Notes: generated from the sequence alone by a model not told the origin. DNA of 52,156 bases from Oceanospirillaceae bacterium (GCA_024686035.1 JAIBDW010000005.1:1-52156), one strand, 5' to 3'. Positions 42,050-51,872 are shown, counted from the first letter of the stretch. Numbers and translations are program-made.

Positions 42050-44839
42050 ATGACTGCAAAAGTTTCCACGCCCGTTGTATTGGTAGACGGTTCCTCCTAT
42101 TTGTTTAGGGCCTATCATGCCATGCCCCCGCTGAATAATAGTAAGGGCATGCCCACAGGCGCTATTAAGGGCGTAGTGAATATGATGCGGAGCCTGGCAA
42201 GAGATTATGCCAATGCCAATATTGTTGTGGTCTTTGATGCCAAAGGGCCTACGTTTCGCAATGAAATGTATTCAGAATATAAGGCAAATAGGCCTCCAAT
42301 GCCAGATGATATGCGGCCCCAGATAGAGCCGATACACAACATCATTAAGGCCATGGGTCTACCTTTACTTATGATTCCAGGTGTTGAGGCGGATGACGTG
42401 ATTGGCACCCTAGCGGCACAAGCCACTGCGCAAGGCATCGATACACTCATATCCACTGGAGACAAAGACATGGCTCAGTTAGTCAGCCCCCATGTTGGCT
42501 TAGTGAACACCATGACCAATACCTACCTTAACGAAGAAGGTGTGATGAGTAAGTTTGGTGTAAGGCCTGATCAAATTATTGATTATCTGGCTATTGTGGG
42601 CGACACAGCCGACAACATACCAGGTGTGCCAGGCGCGGGCCCTAAGACTGCCGTTAAGTGGTTGGCCGCTTATGATACGTTAGAAGTATTAATGGAAAAT
42701 GCTGATGATATTGGTGGAAAAATCGGCGAGAAGCTGCGTAATGCACTTGAGTTTTTACCACTTTCCCAAGCGCTTACCACCATTAAATTGGATGTAGAGC
42801 TTGAGCAAGCATTAGATCAAATGGCGCCGAAACCCCTAGACCAAGCGGCGCTTTTAGCTTTGTATGAAGACCTAGAGTTTAAGTCTTGGGCTAATGTGCT
42901 GATCCAAGAAGGGGTGACTCGCAGTAGTTTGCCTTTGGCTGCAACTCAAGGGCAAGGCGATAAAGAGCGAATAGATTCTGCCCAAACTGCACCGACGGCC
43001 CCCGCCAGACCTATTGCAGCCAGTGTCACCACTAAAAACTACACGATCGTTTCTACCTTAGCGGAACTTGAACCATGGTTAAAGGCCTGCGCACAGGCAC
43101 CATTGTTTGCTTTTGACACAGAAACCACTAGCCTTAACTACATGGATGCTCAACTGGTTGGCATTTCCTTATGCATCGACGCTGGCACGGCGATCTATGT
43201 GCCCTGTGGGCACGACTATGTGGGTGCGCCAGAACAAATTAGTAGGCCAGACCTGATTGGGGCCATTAAGCCATTGTTAGAAGATTGTGAACAGGTGATT
43301 TGTGGGCAAAATTTAAAATATGACATTAATGTGTTGGCCAATTATGACATCCAATGGCAGGCACAGATCATAGATAGCATGGTGCAATCCTATGTGCTCA
43401 ACTCTACTGCCAGTCGACATAATATGGATGCATTGGCATTACATTACTTAGATCACCAAACCGTTAAATATGCAGACATAGCGGGCAAGGGTGCAAAACA
43501 GCTTACCTTTAACCAAATAGATATTGAACAAGCTGGGCCCTATGCCGCTGAAGATGCTGATATCACTCTGCGACTGGCACAGTATTTCACCCAATGTTTA
43601 GCCATGGAGCCTGCTCTTGCAGAAGTGTATGACACTATAGAGCGTCCACTGGTCAGCGTGTTGTCACACATGGAGCGCACAGGAGCTTTGGTGGATGCCA
43701 AAGTGTTAGCAGAGCAAAGCCAAGCGATTGGTAAACGATTAGTTGAGCTTGAACGAAAGGCTTATGAGCTTGCAGGGGAAGTGTTTAACTTATCATCTAC
43801 GCAGCAATTGGGTGCTATTTTGTATGAAAAGCTGGGCATTCCAGTAACCAAAAAAACACCTAAAGGCAAACCATCCACTGCAGAGGCTGTGTTACAGGAT
43901 CTAGCACAAGATTATGAGTTACCTAAGTTATTGTTGGAATACCGTAGTCTTAGCAAGTTAAAGTCGACTTACACTGACAAGCTACCGCTGGAAATTAATC
44001 GCTCTACTGGGCGTATACATACATCCTACCATCAGGCCGTGGCGGCGACCGGACGACTGTCATCTAGTGACCCAAATCTACAAAATATTCCTATTCGTAG
44101 TAGTGAAGGCCGTCAAATTAGGCAGGCATTTATTGTGCCCAAGGGCCAAGTGATGGTAGCAGCGGATTACTCCCAGATTGAGTTACGCATCATGGCGCAC
44201 TTATCAAAAGATGAAGGCTTATTAAAGGCTTTTGCTGCGGGCCATGATGTCCATAAAGCGACTGCGGCAGAAGTGTTTGGGGTCAGCGTTGATGAAGTCA
44301 CTACTGATCAAAGGCGCAGTGCCAAAGCCATCAACTTTGGTCTCATTTACGGTATGTCTGCGTTTGGCTTAGCCAAACAGTTAGGTATCAGTCGAGCTCA
44401 AAGCCAAGATTATATAGGGCGTTACTTCTCTCGGTATCCTGGGGTGCAGGAGTACATGGATCAAACTAAAGCAACAGCTGCGCAACAAGGGTATGTGGAA
44501 ACCCTTTATGGCCGCAGATTGTATTTACCAGATATCAAGGCAAGTAATGGTATTGCCCGACAAGCTTCAGAAAGAACAGCGATCAATGCACCGATGCAGG
44601 GTACAGCGGCAGATATTATCAAAAGAGCAATGATCAAAGTAGATGCGTGGTTAGCCAGTAGTGGCTTGAATGCTACGATGACGATGCAAGTGCACGATGA
44701 ATTGATTTTTGAGGTAGAAGCAGCTCAAGTAGACGCGTTAGTGGCTGGAGTGAAGTCAGCTATGGAAGGCGCCGCGCAGCTTTTAGTACCCCTCATTGTT
44801 GATGTGGGGGTAGGTGAAAACTGGGATCAAGCGCACTAA
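42050..44839 (+). CDS. polA: DNA polymerase I
   Basis: 929 residues from ATG 42050 (E. coli 928); the in-frame ATG 41999 adds 17 hydrophobic residues unlike the family. The 5'-3' exonuclease domain (about 1-290) starts VVLVDGSSYLFRAYHA. The 3'-5' exonuclease is intact (FAFDTETTSLN). The polymerase domain has motif A (ADYSQIELR), motif B (RRSAKAINFGLIYGMS) and motif C (MQVHDELIFE). It acts in Okazaki-fragment maturation and repair. A small RNA candidate lies directly downstream. Confidence 0.97.
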   Translation: MTAKVSTPVVLVDGSSYLFRAYHAMPPLNNSKGMPTGAIKGVVNMMRSLARDYANANIVVVFDAKGPTFRNEMYSEYKANRPPMPDDMRPQIEPIHNIIKAMGLPLLMIPGVEADDVIGTLAAQATAQGIDTLISTGDKDMAQLVSPHVGLVNTMTNTYLNEEGVMSKFGVRPDQIIDYLAIVGDTADNIPGVPGAGPKTAVKWLAAYDTLEVLMENADDIGGKIGEKLRNALEFLPLSQALTTIKLDVELEQALDQMAPKPLDQAALLALYEDLEFKSWANVLIQEGVTRSSLPLAATQGQGDKERIDSAQTAPTAPARPIAASVTTKNYTIVSTLAELEPWLKACAQAPLFAFDTETTSLNYMDAQLVGISLCIDAGTAIYVPCGHDYVGAPEQISRPDLIGAIKPLLEDCEQVICGQNLKYDINVLANYDIQWQAQIIDSMVQSYVLNSTASRHNMDALALHYLDHQTVKYADIAGKGAKQLTFNQIDIEQAGPYAAEDADITLRLAQYFTQCLAMEPALAEVYDTIERPLVSVLSHMERTGALVDAKVLAEQSQAIGKRLVELERKAYELAGEVFNLSSTQQLGAILYEKLGIPVTKKTPKGKPSTAEAVLQDLAQDYELPKLLLEYRSLSKLKSTYTDKLPLEINRSTGRIHTSYHQAVAATGRLSSSDPNLQNIPIRSSEGRQIRQAFIVPKGQVMVAADYSQIELRIMAHLSKDEGLLKAFAAGHDVHKATAAEVFGVSVDEVTTDQRRSAKAINFGLIYGMSAFGLAKQLGISRAQSQDYIGRYFSRYPGVQEYMDQTKATAAQQGYVETLYGRRLYLPDIKASNGIARQASERTAINAPMQGTAADIIKRAMIKVDAWLASSGLNATMTMQVHDELIFEVEAAQVDALVAGVKSAMEGAAQLLVPLIVDVGVGENWDQAH

Positions 44840-44871
44840 AGTTAAATATTGTTTTTAAGTAAAATTAGTTT

Positions 44872-44898
44872 GAACTTAATGAAAAACTAGGCGTCATA
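44872..44898 (+). promoter_or_regulatory. Sigma-E/AlgU-like promoter for the small RNA
   Basis: GAACTT (44872-44877), 16-base spacer, TCATA (44894-44898), resembling the extracytoplasmic-stress consensus GAACTT-N16-TCtgA. Pseudomonas ErsA at the same locus is driven by AlgU (sigma-22). Prediction only. Confidence 0.5.
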
Positions 44899-44903
44899 GT
44901 GTG

Positions 44904-44982
44904 TAACTGGCTAAGCGTCACCAAGAAGATATTAAGACGCCCACCCTGAATACCGCTCCCCTCGGTCTTCAGGGTTTTTTTT
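44904..44982 (+). ncRNA. Candidate small regulatory RNA in the spf/ErsA position
   Basis: This is the gap between polA and engB, which holds Spot 42 (spf) in E. coli and ErsA in Pseudomonas. The predicted RNA of about 79 bases has a 5' hairpin GCGTC (44915-44919) / GACGC (44936-44940). The terminator is CCCTGAA / TTCAGGG with an inner ACCG / CGGT stem, followed by eight T. The terminator loop is CTCCCCT, complementary to Shine-Dalgarno sequences, suggesting translational repression, probably with Hfq. There is no ORF here. Homology to ErsA is inferred from position, promoter type and structure, not from alignment. Confidence 0.65.
44944..44982 (+). terminator. Rho-independent terminator of the small RNA
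   Basis: CCCTGAA-T-ACCG, loop CTCCCCT, CGGT-C-TTCAGGG, then TTTTTTTT (44975-44982). Leftward it lacks a T run, so it is unlikely to serve engB. Confidence 0.88.
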
Positions 44983-44991
44983 GCGCCGACT

Positions 44992-45675
44992 TTAACCTTT
45001 TTCTGATTCACGCACTGGCTCCTGCTCTAGGTTTAGAGTCTCATCAGTTGCCACAGGTTTCATCCAGATTACTAGTTGACGTTCTAAGTCTGCAATGCCA
45101 TCACCTTTAGAAGCAGAGTAGCTTTGCATTGTGATTAAACCATTGGGGTGCTCAGGCAAGCCCTTCTTTACTTCCATCTTGGCTTTCATGATGCCATTCT
45201 TTTTTAGCTTATCTGCTTTAGTGAGCAACAAGTGCAGCGGCAGCCCTGATGCAATACACCAATCAATGATCATCCGATCAAATTCTTTAAGCGGGTGGCG
45301 AATGTCCATCACCAGCACTAGGCCTGATAAGCTTTCTCGCACTTCTAGATACTGGTTAAGGTGTTTACGCCACCTTAATTGCATCGCCACAGGTACTTTA
45401 GCGTAGCCATAGCCTGGCAAATCTACCAGTCGGCATTGGTCAATATTAAGGTCAAAGAAGTTTAGCAACTGAGTGCGACCGGGTGTCTTACTGGTGCGGG
45501 CTAAGCCATTGTTGCGTGTTAGTGCATTAATAGCGCTAGACTTTCCGGCGTTAGAGCGACCCGCAAAAGCGACTTCGGAGCCTATATCTGGAGGGCATTC
45601 ACTGACTTTACTTGCGCTAGTGGTGAAAACGGCAGATTGAAATCTTAAGTGTTGGGCTGTCATATTGAGTATCAT
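44992..45675 (-). CDS. engB: Ribosome biogenesis GTP-binding protein EngB (YsxC/YihA)
   Basis: 227 residues. G1 is [12 protein letters not shown] near 40-51, then [14 protein letters not shown] (G2), [10 protein letters not shown] (G3), LTKADKLKK (G4) and a G5-like SYSASKG. It assists 50S subunit assembly. An internal ATG (45663) is an alternative start; neither has a clear ribosome-binding site. Convergent with polA, with the small RNA between them. Confidence 0.95.
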   Translation of the reverse strand: MILNMTAQHLRFQSAVFTTSASKVSECPPDIGSEVAFAGRSNAGKSSAINALTRNNGLARTSKTPGRTQLLNFFDLNIDQCRLVDLPGYGYAKVPVAMQLRWRKHLNQYLEVRESLSGLVLVMDIRHPLKEFDRMIIDWCIASGLPLHLLLTKADKLKKNGIMKAKMEVKKGLPEHPNGLITMQSYSASKGDGIADLERQLVIWMKPVATDETLNLEQEPVRESEKG

Positions 45676-45762
45676 TGATAGATTAGTGTGTATTTTACAT
45701 GATTTTTACACAAATAAACCCTGTGAAAGTGGCTAACAGTGCACTAGCTTAGTGATGTCTTA

Positions 45763-45791
45763 TTGAAGTCAGGCGCTGGGCGCCTTATAAT
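45763..45791 (+). promoter_or_regulatory. Sigma-70 promoter of the cytochrome c4 gene
   Basis: TTGAAG (45763-45768), 17-base spacer, perfect TATAAT (45786-45791). The -10 is bracketed by GC-rich inverted repeats (CAGGCGC / GCGCCTG, with GGCGCC inside), which could form an operator or cruciform. Confidence 0.78.
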
Positions 45792-45835
45792 GGGCGCCTG
45801 ATCTGTTCATTTTATAATTTTTGCGGAAAATACAC

Positions 45836-46441
45836 ATGAAAAAAGTAATTGTTTGTTTGATGATTGGCATGACTTGGATGGGCTTTTCTTATGCCGCGGG
45901 AGATGCTGAGTCAGGTCAAGGAAAGGCTGCTGTATGTAGTGGCTGTCATGGCGGTGATGGCAATAGCATGATTCCTAGCTTTCCAAAACTAGCTGGCCAA
46001 GGTGAGGTATACCTTACTAAACAATTGATTGATATTCGCGATGGCGCACGCAATGTAGCTGAAATGACTGGTATTCTAACGGGCCGCAGTGATCAAGACT
46101 TGGCAGATATGGCTGCTTATTATGCGTCTCAAAAGGGCACTGTAGGAGCAACCAACCCAGATTTGCTTGAACTAGGCCGTCAAATTTACCGCGCTGGTAT
46201 TGCTGAAAAAGGTGTTGCGGCATGTTCAGCTTGTCACTCACCTACAGGTGCAGGCAACGCACAAGCAGGCTTCCCAGCCCTAGGCGGACAGCATAGCGCC
46301 TATCTTGTGAGTACATTAAAAGCATACCGCACTGGAACTCGTAATAACGGCCAAGCAGTTATGATGCAGCAAGTTGCAGCGATTATGAGTGACAAAGAAA
46401 TTGAAGCAGTTGCCAGCTACATTCAAGGCTTGTCAGAATAG
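45836..46441 (+). CDS. Diheme cytochrome c4
   Basis: About 201 residues from ATG 45836, with GGA ten bases upstream; an upstream TTG is less likely. A signal peptide (MKKVIVCLMIGMTWMGFSYA) targets the periplasm. There are two CxxCH heme sites, CSGCH and CSACH, one in each of two similar halves, with later Met axial-ligand candidates. Cytochrome c4 carries electrons from the bc1 complex to terminal oxidases. Pseudomonas has it beside engB and dsbA too. Confidence 0.94.
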   Translation: MKKVIVCLMIGMTWMGFSYAAGDAESGQGKAAVCSGCHGGDGNSMIPSFPKLAGQGEVYLTKQLIDIRDGARNVAEMTGILTGRSDQDLADMAAYYASQKGTVGATNPDLLELGRQIYRAGIAEKGVAACSACHSPTGAGNAQAGFPALGGQHSAYLVSTLKAYRTGTRNNGQAVMMQQVAAIMSDKEIEAVASYIQGLSE

Positions 46442-46455
46442 TTGAGCAAGGCAAT

Positions 46456-46482
46456 AAAAAAGTGGCTAAGGCCACTTTTTTT
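46456..46482 (+). terminator. Rho-independent terminator of cytochrome c4
   Basis: AAAAAAGTGGC, loop TAAG, GCCACTTTTTTT, 15 bases after the stop codon. Confidence 0.9.
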
Positions 46483-46580
46483 ATGGGTTAATATAATCTA
46501 AGTAAGACCTTGTAAAGGTGCTGGTATCCTTTGTCTCAGGCTTTATGATGTCGTTTTACAGATTGTTTAGGAGATATAAC

Positions 46581-47198
46581 ATGTTGAAAAAAATAGGTAT
46601 ATTGATTGCCTTAGTGACTTTGCCTATGGTCGTGCTGGCGGCAGATTATCAGGCTGGCAAGCACTATGTTGTGTTGGATAAGCCGGTAAAATCATCCGAT
46701 ACAGACACGGTTGTGGTGAATGAGTTTTTTGGTTACACCTGCCCCCATTGTAATGACTTTGAACCGATGCTTCACCGCTGGGCTGGTAATCAAGCTGATG
46801 ATGTCGCCTTTATGCCTGTTCCAGTGATCTTTGGTCGTAGTTGGGAGCCTTATGCTAAAGCCTATTTTATCGCAATAAACTTAGGGGTGTTAGAGCAGAC
46901 CCACCAAGCCATGTATGATGCAGTGCATATTGATGATCGCCGTATGACTAATCGCCAAGCATTGGCCGCGTTTTTTGCTGAACACGGCGTGAGCAAGGCC
47001 GATTTTGATGGCGCATACGATTCTTTTGATCTGCAAAACAAGCTGCGCCAAGCCAATCGCTTGTCTGCGCGCTCTCAAATCACAGGCGTGCCGTCAATGT
47101 TAGTCAATGGCAAATATATGGTTAACTCCACTTTAGCAGGCAGTAATGAAGGTATGTTGGCCGTAGTTGACTATCTTGTAGCGCTTGAGAATCAATAA
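46581..47198 (+). CDS. dsbA: Periplasmic thiol:disulfide interchange protein DsbA
   Basis: 205 residues from ATG 46581, which has TAGGAGA eight bases upstream; longer readings from 46518 add a non-signal leader. The signal peptide ends at about VLAADY. The thioredoxin-fold active site is CPHC in GYTCPHCNDF and the cis-Pro loop is TGVPSMLVNG. It introduces disulfides in the periplasm and could help mature neighbouring secreted proteins. The dsbB partner is not in the window. Confidence 0.95.
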   Translation: MLKKIGILIALVTLPMVVLAADYQAGKHYVVLDKPVKSSDTDTVVVNEFFGYTCPHCNDFEPMLHRWAGNQADDVAFMPVPVIFGRSWEPYAKAYFIAINLGVLEQTHQAMYDAVHIDDRRMTNRQALAAFFAEHGVSKADFDGAYDSFDLQNKLRQANRLSARSQITGVPSMLVNGKYMVNSTLAGSNEGMLAVVDYLVALENQ

Positions 47199-47286
47199 GC
47201 TTAATATTTCCACGACAAGGCCATAACAGCAAGGTAGAATGGGGTCAAAGGGCACAAGCCTAAGATTTTAGACGGACACACAAGAC

Positions 47287-48045
47287 ATGAGTGATCAAGG
47301 CCCCAAGCCAACCACACACTTTGGTTTTAAAGAAGTTCCAACGGGAGATAAAGTAGGCCGGGTTGCCGGTGTATTTCATTCTGTCGCAGGCAAATATGAC
47401 GTCATGAATGACTTAATGTCTATGGGCATTCATCGCATATGGAAGCGTCAAACTATCGAAATGAGTGGCGTTAGAGCGGGTGATTCAGTATTGGATCTAG
47501 CCGGTGGTACGGGCGATCTTACCATGCGTTTCAGCGATATAGTGGGAAGCAAAGGGCAGGTCATCCTAGCAGATATTAACGAATCCATGATTAAGGTCGG
47601 GCGAGACCGTTTAATTGATAAGGGCTTTGTAGGCAATGTCAGCTATGTGCAGGCCAATGCCGAAGAGCTTCCCTTTCCTGATAACACCTTTGATTGCATA
47701 ACCATTGCTTTTGGTTTACGCAATGTCACCGACAAAGATAAGGCCTTAGCATCAATGCATAGGGTATTAAAACCTGGCGGGCGCCTATTGGTTTTGGAAT
47801 TTTCCAAAACAGATAACCCAGTGTTGACCAAGGTTTATGATACTTATTCGTTCAATATATTACCCAAAATTGGCAAGCTGATTACCGATGACGAGGACAG
47901 CTATCGTTATCTGGCAGAGTCTATCCGTATGCATCCAGATCAGGCCACACTAAAGGGCATGATGGAAACGGCGGGGCTAGTGAATTGTCGCTTTCATAAT
48001 ATGACAGGCGGTATCGTGGCGCTGCATTACGGCGTTAAGCCGTAA
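47287..48045 (+). CDS. ubiE: Ubiquinone/menaquinone C-methyltransferase UbiE
   Basis: 252 residues (E. coli 251). The signature blocks are [17 protein letters not shown], the SAM motif [12 protein letters not shown], and [16 protein letters not shown]. It methylates the quinone ring. It begins a run ubiE-ubiB-hisI-hisE-tatA-tatB-tatC, all rightward. The usual ubiJ is missing between ubiE and ubiB (20-base gap). Confidence 0.97.
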   Translation: MSDQGPKPTTHFGFKEVPTGDKVGRVAGVFHSVAGKYDVMNDLMSMGIHRIWKRQTIEMSGVRAGDSVLDLAGGTGDLTMRFSDIVGSKGQVILADINESMIKVGRDRLIDKGFVGNVSYVQANAEELPFPDNTFDCITIAFGLRNVTDKDKALASMHRVLKPGGRLLVLEFSKTDNPVLTKVYDTYSFNILPKIGKLITDDEDSYRYLAESIRMHPDQATLKGMMETAGLVNCRFHNMTGGIVALHYGVKP

Positions 48046-48065
48046 GTAGCGCAAAAGGCCAATCC

Positions 48066-49682
48066 ATGAAAGCATTCCTTCGCGGCTTCACAATAGTTCG
48101 TGTCATTATTCGGTATCGCCTAGATCTACCGCTACTGGCCTATGCTTTGCCATGGCCTATACGTATTATTTTCTGGTGTATGCCATGGCGCTTATTGATA
48201 CCCGTACAAGGTACTGTGGCGCAGCGTATCCGCTTGGCTTTGATTGATTTGGGGCCCGTGTTTGTTAAGTTTGGCCAGCTGCTGTCTACTCGCAGAGATA
48301 TGTTGGATGATGAATTAGCCCAGTCCCTTGCTACATTGCTTGATAAAGTACCTGCATTTGATAGTAAGGAATCCAAGCGTTTAATAGAGCAAGCTCTAAA
48401 GCAAAGCGTATCCCAAGCGTTCTTGGAGTTCGACGATGTCCCTCTAGCTTCAGCGTCAGTAGCACAGGTTCACAGTGCGCGTTTGGACAGTGGCGAATCA
48501 GTGGTTGTGAAAATCATTCGGCCAGGCATTAGGCGTACGATCGAAAGTGATCTGCGGGTAATGAGATTGTTAGCAAAAGGAATTAATGCATCTGTTCCAG
48601 ACCTTCGTCGCTTGCGCTTGCAGCAGGTGATTGATGAGTACGAAAAAACCATTCTAGACGAACTAGACTTACAGCGTGAGGCGGGCAACGCGAGTCAACT
48701 TAGGCGCAACTTTGAAAATTCTAATTTGCTCTATATACCCAAAATGCATTGGCATTTAAGCAACGCTTCAGTGCTGGTGCAAGAGCGTGTTTACGGCATC
48801 CCTGTCAATGACATTGACGGTATTGAACAAGCAGGCATCAGTCGTCAAGAGCTAGCTAAACGTGGTGTCGAAATTTTCTTCACACAAGTGTTTCGCGACA
48901 GTTTTTTTCACGCTGACATGCATCCAGGCAATATTTTTATCAACCCAGCATTACCCAATGACCCCCAGTACATGGCGGTAGACTTCGGTATCGTAGGGAG
49001 TCTCACACAAGAAGATCAGGCGTACTTAGCCCGTATCCTACTGGCCTTCTTTAACCGTGACTATAAGCAAATAGCACAGCTCCATGTTGATTGTGGTTGG
49101 CTACCAGCAGAGACTAAGGTGCATGAGTTTGAAGGCGCCATTCGCGGAGTAAGCGAACCCATTTTTTCAAAACCACTTTCACAGATATCATTTGCTCAGG
49201 TATTGTTGGGTTTGTTTCAGACTGCACGCCGATTTGATATGCAGGTACAGCCTCAGTTGGTGCTGTTGCAAAAGACCATGCTCAATGTAGAGGGCTTGGG
49301 CCGCCAGCTTTATCCTCAATTAAATCTTTGGGAAACGGCCCAGCCTATCCTAGAGCAATGGTTTAAGCGGCAAGTGAGCCCTAAGCAAGTGTACGCACAA
49401 CTAAAGCAAGAGTGGCCAGACTTGGCGCAACAGCTGCCTTATTTGCCAAGCCTGGTGCACGATGCGTTGCAGCAAGTCTCTCGCCCTGTGCCAGCCCCTG
49501 TTGCACCTGACCAGGCTTTAAAACCCAAAGGTCATTGGAGTGGGGTTTTGGGTCTGCTGCTAGTGATGGGGGCTGCTATGTTGCACCCTATACCTTTTAT
49601 GAATCAAGTGTGGTTGGCCCCAACAAGTATTGTGCTAGGCCTTGCTGGTGTATTGGTGTTGTGGAACAGAGGTAATCGTTGA
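48066..49682 (+). CDS. ubiB: Ubiquinone biosynthesis regulatory protein kinase UbiB
   Basis: 538 residues (E. coli 546). ABC1/ADCK atypical kinase: the KxGQ motif in [12 protein letters not shown], an Ala-rich loop [11 protein letters not shown], the catalytic [11 protein letters not shown] and metal-binding VDFGIVG. Two C-terminal membrane helices (about 490-535) anchor it. It is needed for aerobic ubiquinone synthesis, probably as an ATPase. Its stop overlaps the hisI start as TGATG. Confidence 0.96.
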   Translation: MKAFLRGFTIVRVIIRYRLDLPLLAYALPWPIRIIFWCMPWRLLIPVQGTVAQRIRLALIDLGPVFVKFGQLLSTRRDMLDDELAQSLATLLDKVPAFDSKESKRLIEQALKQSVSQAFLEFDDVPLASASVAQVHSARLDSGESVVVKIIRPGIRRTIESDLRVMRLLAKGINASVPDLRRLRLQQVIDEYEKTILDELDLQREAGNASQLRRNFENSNLLYIPKMHWHLSNASVLVQERVYGIPVNDIDGIEQAGISRQELAKRGVEIFFTQVFRDSFFHADMHPGNIFINPALPNDPQYMAVDFGIVGSLTQEDQAYLARILLAFFNRDYKQIAQLHVDCGWLPAETKVHEFEGAIRGVSEPIFSKPLSQISFAQVLLGLFQTARRFDMQVQPQLVLLQKTMLNVEGLGRQLYPQLNLWETAQPILEQWFKRQVSPKQVYAQLKQEWPDLAQQLPYLPSLVHDALQQVSRPVPAPVAPDQALKPKGHWSGVLGLLLVMGAAMLHPIPFMNQVWLAPTSIVLGLAGVLVLWNRGNR

Positions 49683-50077
49683 TGCGTGAAAACCGTTGGT
49701 TGGATGAGATTAAGTGGGATGACCAAGGCTTGGTGCCAGCTATTGCCCAAGACTTTGAAACAGGTCAGATATTAATGATGGCGTGGATGAATCGAGAGTC
49801 TCTATTATTAACCCAACAAGAGCAGCGCGCAGTATATTGGTCGCGTTCGCGCTTACGGTTATGGCGCAAGGGTGAAGAGTCTGGCCATGTGCAAAAATTA
49901 CACGATTTACAATTAGATTGTGATGCAGATGTGATCCTGTTAAAGGTAGAGCAAATGGGCGGTATAGCATGCCATACTGGGCGTGCCCACTGCTTTTTTA
50001 GGAGCTTGAAAGAAGGTCAATGGCATGAAAATGCTGCAGTAGTGAAAGACCCCAAGGAGATCTATAATAATGACTGA
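49682..50077 (+). CDS. hisI: Phosphoribosyl-AMP cyclohydrolase
   Basis: 131 residues from ATG 49682; a TTG one codon upstream is unlikely. Family blocks are [28 protein letters not shown] and [13 protein letters not shown], followed by [11 protein letters not shown] with Cys ligands for zinc. It is the third step of histidine synthesis, here separate from HisE as in Pseudomonas and unlike the E. coli fusion. It overlaps hisE by eight bases. Confidence 0.96.
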   Translation: MRENRWLDEIKWDDQGLVPAIAQDFETGQILMMAWMNRESLLLTQQEQRAVYWSRSRLRLWRKGEESGHVQKLHDLQLDCDADVILLKVEQMGGIACHTGRAHCFFRSLKEGQWHENAAVVKDPKEIYNND

Positions 50078-50399
50078 TGTATTAAGTGCCTTGCAACTTG
50101 TGTTAGAAGAGCGCAGACAAGCTGCGCCTGAATCTTCTTACGTGGCTAGTTTGCATGCAAAAGGACTGAACAAAATATTAGAGAAAGTCGGCGAAGAGGC
50201 TACTGAAGTTATTTTGGCAGCAAAGGACGCACAGCACTCAGCTACGACTAAAGACGTCATTGCCGAAACCGCTGATTTATGGTTCCATTGCTTGGTTATG
50301 TTGTCGCACTTGGGCGAAGATCATAATTCGGTGTTACAAGAGTTAGAGCGTCGATTCGATCTCTCAGGTATAGTAGAAAAGGCTAATCGTAGCCAGTAA
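50070..50399 (+). CDS. hisE: Phosphoribosyl-ATP pyrophosphatase
   Basis: 109 residues with [16 protein letters not shown] and [13 protein letters not shown], the MazG-like metal-binding motifs of HisE. It performs the second step of histidine synthesis, releasing pyrophosphate from PR-ATP just before HisI. It is coupled to hisI and 21 bases before tatA. Confidence 0.96.
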   Translation: MTDVLSALQLVLEERRQAAPESSYVASLHAKGLNKILEKVGEEATEVILAAKDAQHSATTKDVIAETADLWFHCLVMLSHLGEDHNSVLQELERRFDLSGIVEKANRSQ

Positions 50400-50420
50400 T
50401 TTTTTCATAAGGAGTAAGTC

Positions 50421-50663
50421 ATGGGTTTAGGTGGAATTAGTATCTGGCAATTGGTGATCGTTTTAGCGATTATTTTATTGTTGTTTGGCAGTAAAAAACT
50501 TCGCAACATCGGTGGTGATTTGGGCAATGCAGTTAAAGGCTTTAAGTCGGCTATGAAAGATGGCACAGAAGAGCCTAAGGCAATTGATGATAAGCCAGCA
50601 GAAGATGCAAACTTTAGTGCAGATGTTGCTGTAGAGCAAGAACCTGAAAAAACTGAAAAGTAG
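50421..50663 (+). CDS. tatA: Sec-independent translocase subunit TatA
   Basis: 80 residues. One N-terminal membrane helix (about 6-21) is followed by [26 protein letters not shown], the amphipathic helix of TatA, and an acidic tail. It forms the transport pore for folded proteins. An AAGGAG site lies upstream. First of tatABC. Confidence 0.95.
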   Translation: MGLGGISIWQLVIVLAIILLLFGSKKLRNIGGDLGNAVKGFKSAMKDGTEEPKAIDDKPAEDANFSADVAVEQEPEKTEK

Positions 50664-50674
50664 CGGCCAAATCT

Positions 50675-50995
50675 ATGTTTGATATTGGTTTTACAGAATT
50701 AGTGTTAGTGGCTGTGATTGGGCTATTAATACTTGGCCCAGAACGCATGCCTGTGGCAGTTCGTACCATTGGATTGTGGGTAGGAAAAATAAAGCGCACT
50801 GTCAGTGGTGTTCAAAAAGAGATTCAAGACGAGTTAAGGATAGATGAGATCCGTAACAAAGCTGATGCAAACCGCAAAGCAATTGAAGGCCGCATGGCTG
50901 AATTATCCGCTGAAACGGATATCATGGAAGCTCCAGTAGTTGCAGCACAAGAAAACAAAGCTGAACCAAAAGAACCCTCAACTGGCGGGTCTTAA
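50675..50995 (+). CDS. tatB: Sec-independent translocase subunit TatB
   Basis: 106 residues starting MFDIGFTELVLVAVIGLLILGPERMPVAVRTIG, given here as MFDIGFTELVLVAVIGLLIL then GPERMPVAVRT. This is the TatB signature: one membrane helix with Glu and the GPxR hinge. A charged helical tail follows. It forms the receptor with TatC for twin-arginine signal peptides. Confidence 0.95.
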   Translation: MFDIGFTELVLVAVIGLLILGPERMPVAVRTIGLWVGKIKRTVSGVQKEIQDELRIDEIRNKADANRKAIEGRMAELSAETDIMEAPVVAAQENKAEPKEPSTGGS

Positions 50996-51013
50996 CCGTT
51001 TTTGGAACATACT

Positions 51014-51808
51014 ATGAGCGACGCAAAGGCCTACACCGGCGAGCAAGAAACACAATTACCTTTAATGGGGCATCTTATAGAGCTGCGCAACCGCTTATTA
51101 AAAGCGGTATTGCTAGTGGTTCTTCTGTTTGCCTGCATGTTCCCATTTGCCAACGAGTTTTACTTATACCTATCGATCCCTTTACGTAGTTTGTTACCTG
51201 AAGGTTCAACCATGATCGCAACTCAGGTAGCGTCGCCATTTTTGGCACCGTTTAAGTTAACTATGGTGCTGGCGCTGTTTATAGGTATGCCATTTATATT
51301 GCATCAGGCCTGGAGCTTTATTGCTCCTGGCTTGTATAAAAAAGAAAAACGCCTAGCAGTGCCTCTATTGGCGTCTAGCATTGTTCTCTTCTATACTGGC
51401 ATCGCCTTTGCATATTACATAGTGTTCCCATTAATCTTTGGTTTTTTTACCGCCACAGGTCCGTCGGAAGTCGCGGTCATGACCGATATTTCTGCGTATT
51501 TAGATTTTGTATTGAAGTTGTTTTTTGCTTTTGGTGTGGTTTTTGAAATACCGATTGCCACCATATTGTTGATCTGGTCTGGCGCCACCACTGCGGACGA
51601 CTTAGCCAAAAAGCGCACATACGTATTGGTAAGCTGTTTTGTCATCGGGATGTTAATCACGCCACCAGATGTGATATCTCAAACATTGCTAGCTGTGCCT
51701 ATGTGGTTATTGTTTGAAGTCGGTATTTTGGTCGGTCGTTTTGTAAAGCCAAAGACTGATGATGATGCAGAAGAAGATGGAAAAGAGTCTGGCGTTGTAG
51801 AAAAGTAG
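51014..51808 (+). CDS. tatC: Sec-independent translocase subunit TatC
   Basis: 264 residues from ATG 51014; an upstream TTG (51002) would add MEHT and is less likely. It has six membrane segments and TatC signatures GHLIELRNRLLKAV and FIAPGLYKKEKR. It recognises twin-arginine signal peptides with TatB. Last gene of the ubiE-tatC run, followed by a terminator. Confidence 0.96.
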   Translation: MSDAKAYTGEQETQLPLMGHLIELRNRLLKAVLLVVLLFACMFPFANEFYLYLSIPLRSLLPEGSTMIATQVASPFLAPFKLTMVLALFIGMPFILHQAWSFIAPGLYKKEKRLAVPLLASSIVLFYTGIAFAYYIVFPLIFGFFTATGPSEVAVMTDISAYLDFVLKLFFAFGVVFEIPIATILLIWSGATTADDLAKKRTYVLVSCFVIGMLITPPDVISQTLLAVPMWLLFEVGILVGRFVKPKTDDDAEEDGKESGVVEK

Positions 51809-51829
51809 AAATTAATAGCCAGTCATAGG

Positions 51830-51872
51830 GGGTTGATGATGTAAGACGCCTTGCAGCACCAGCCCTTTTTTT
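51830..51872 (+). terminator. Probable terminator after tatC
   Basis: GGGTTGATGATG / CAGCACCAGCCC pair with one wobble and two mismatches around a 12-base loop, followed by seven T. It would end the ubiE-tatC transcript. Confidence 0.6.
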
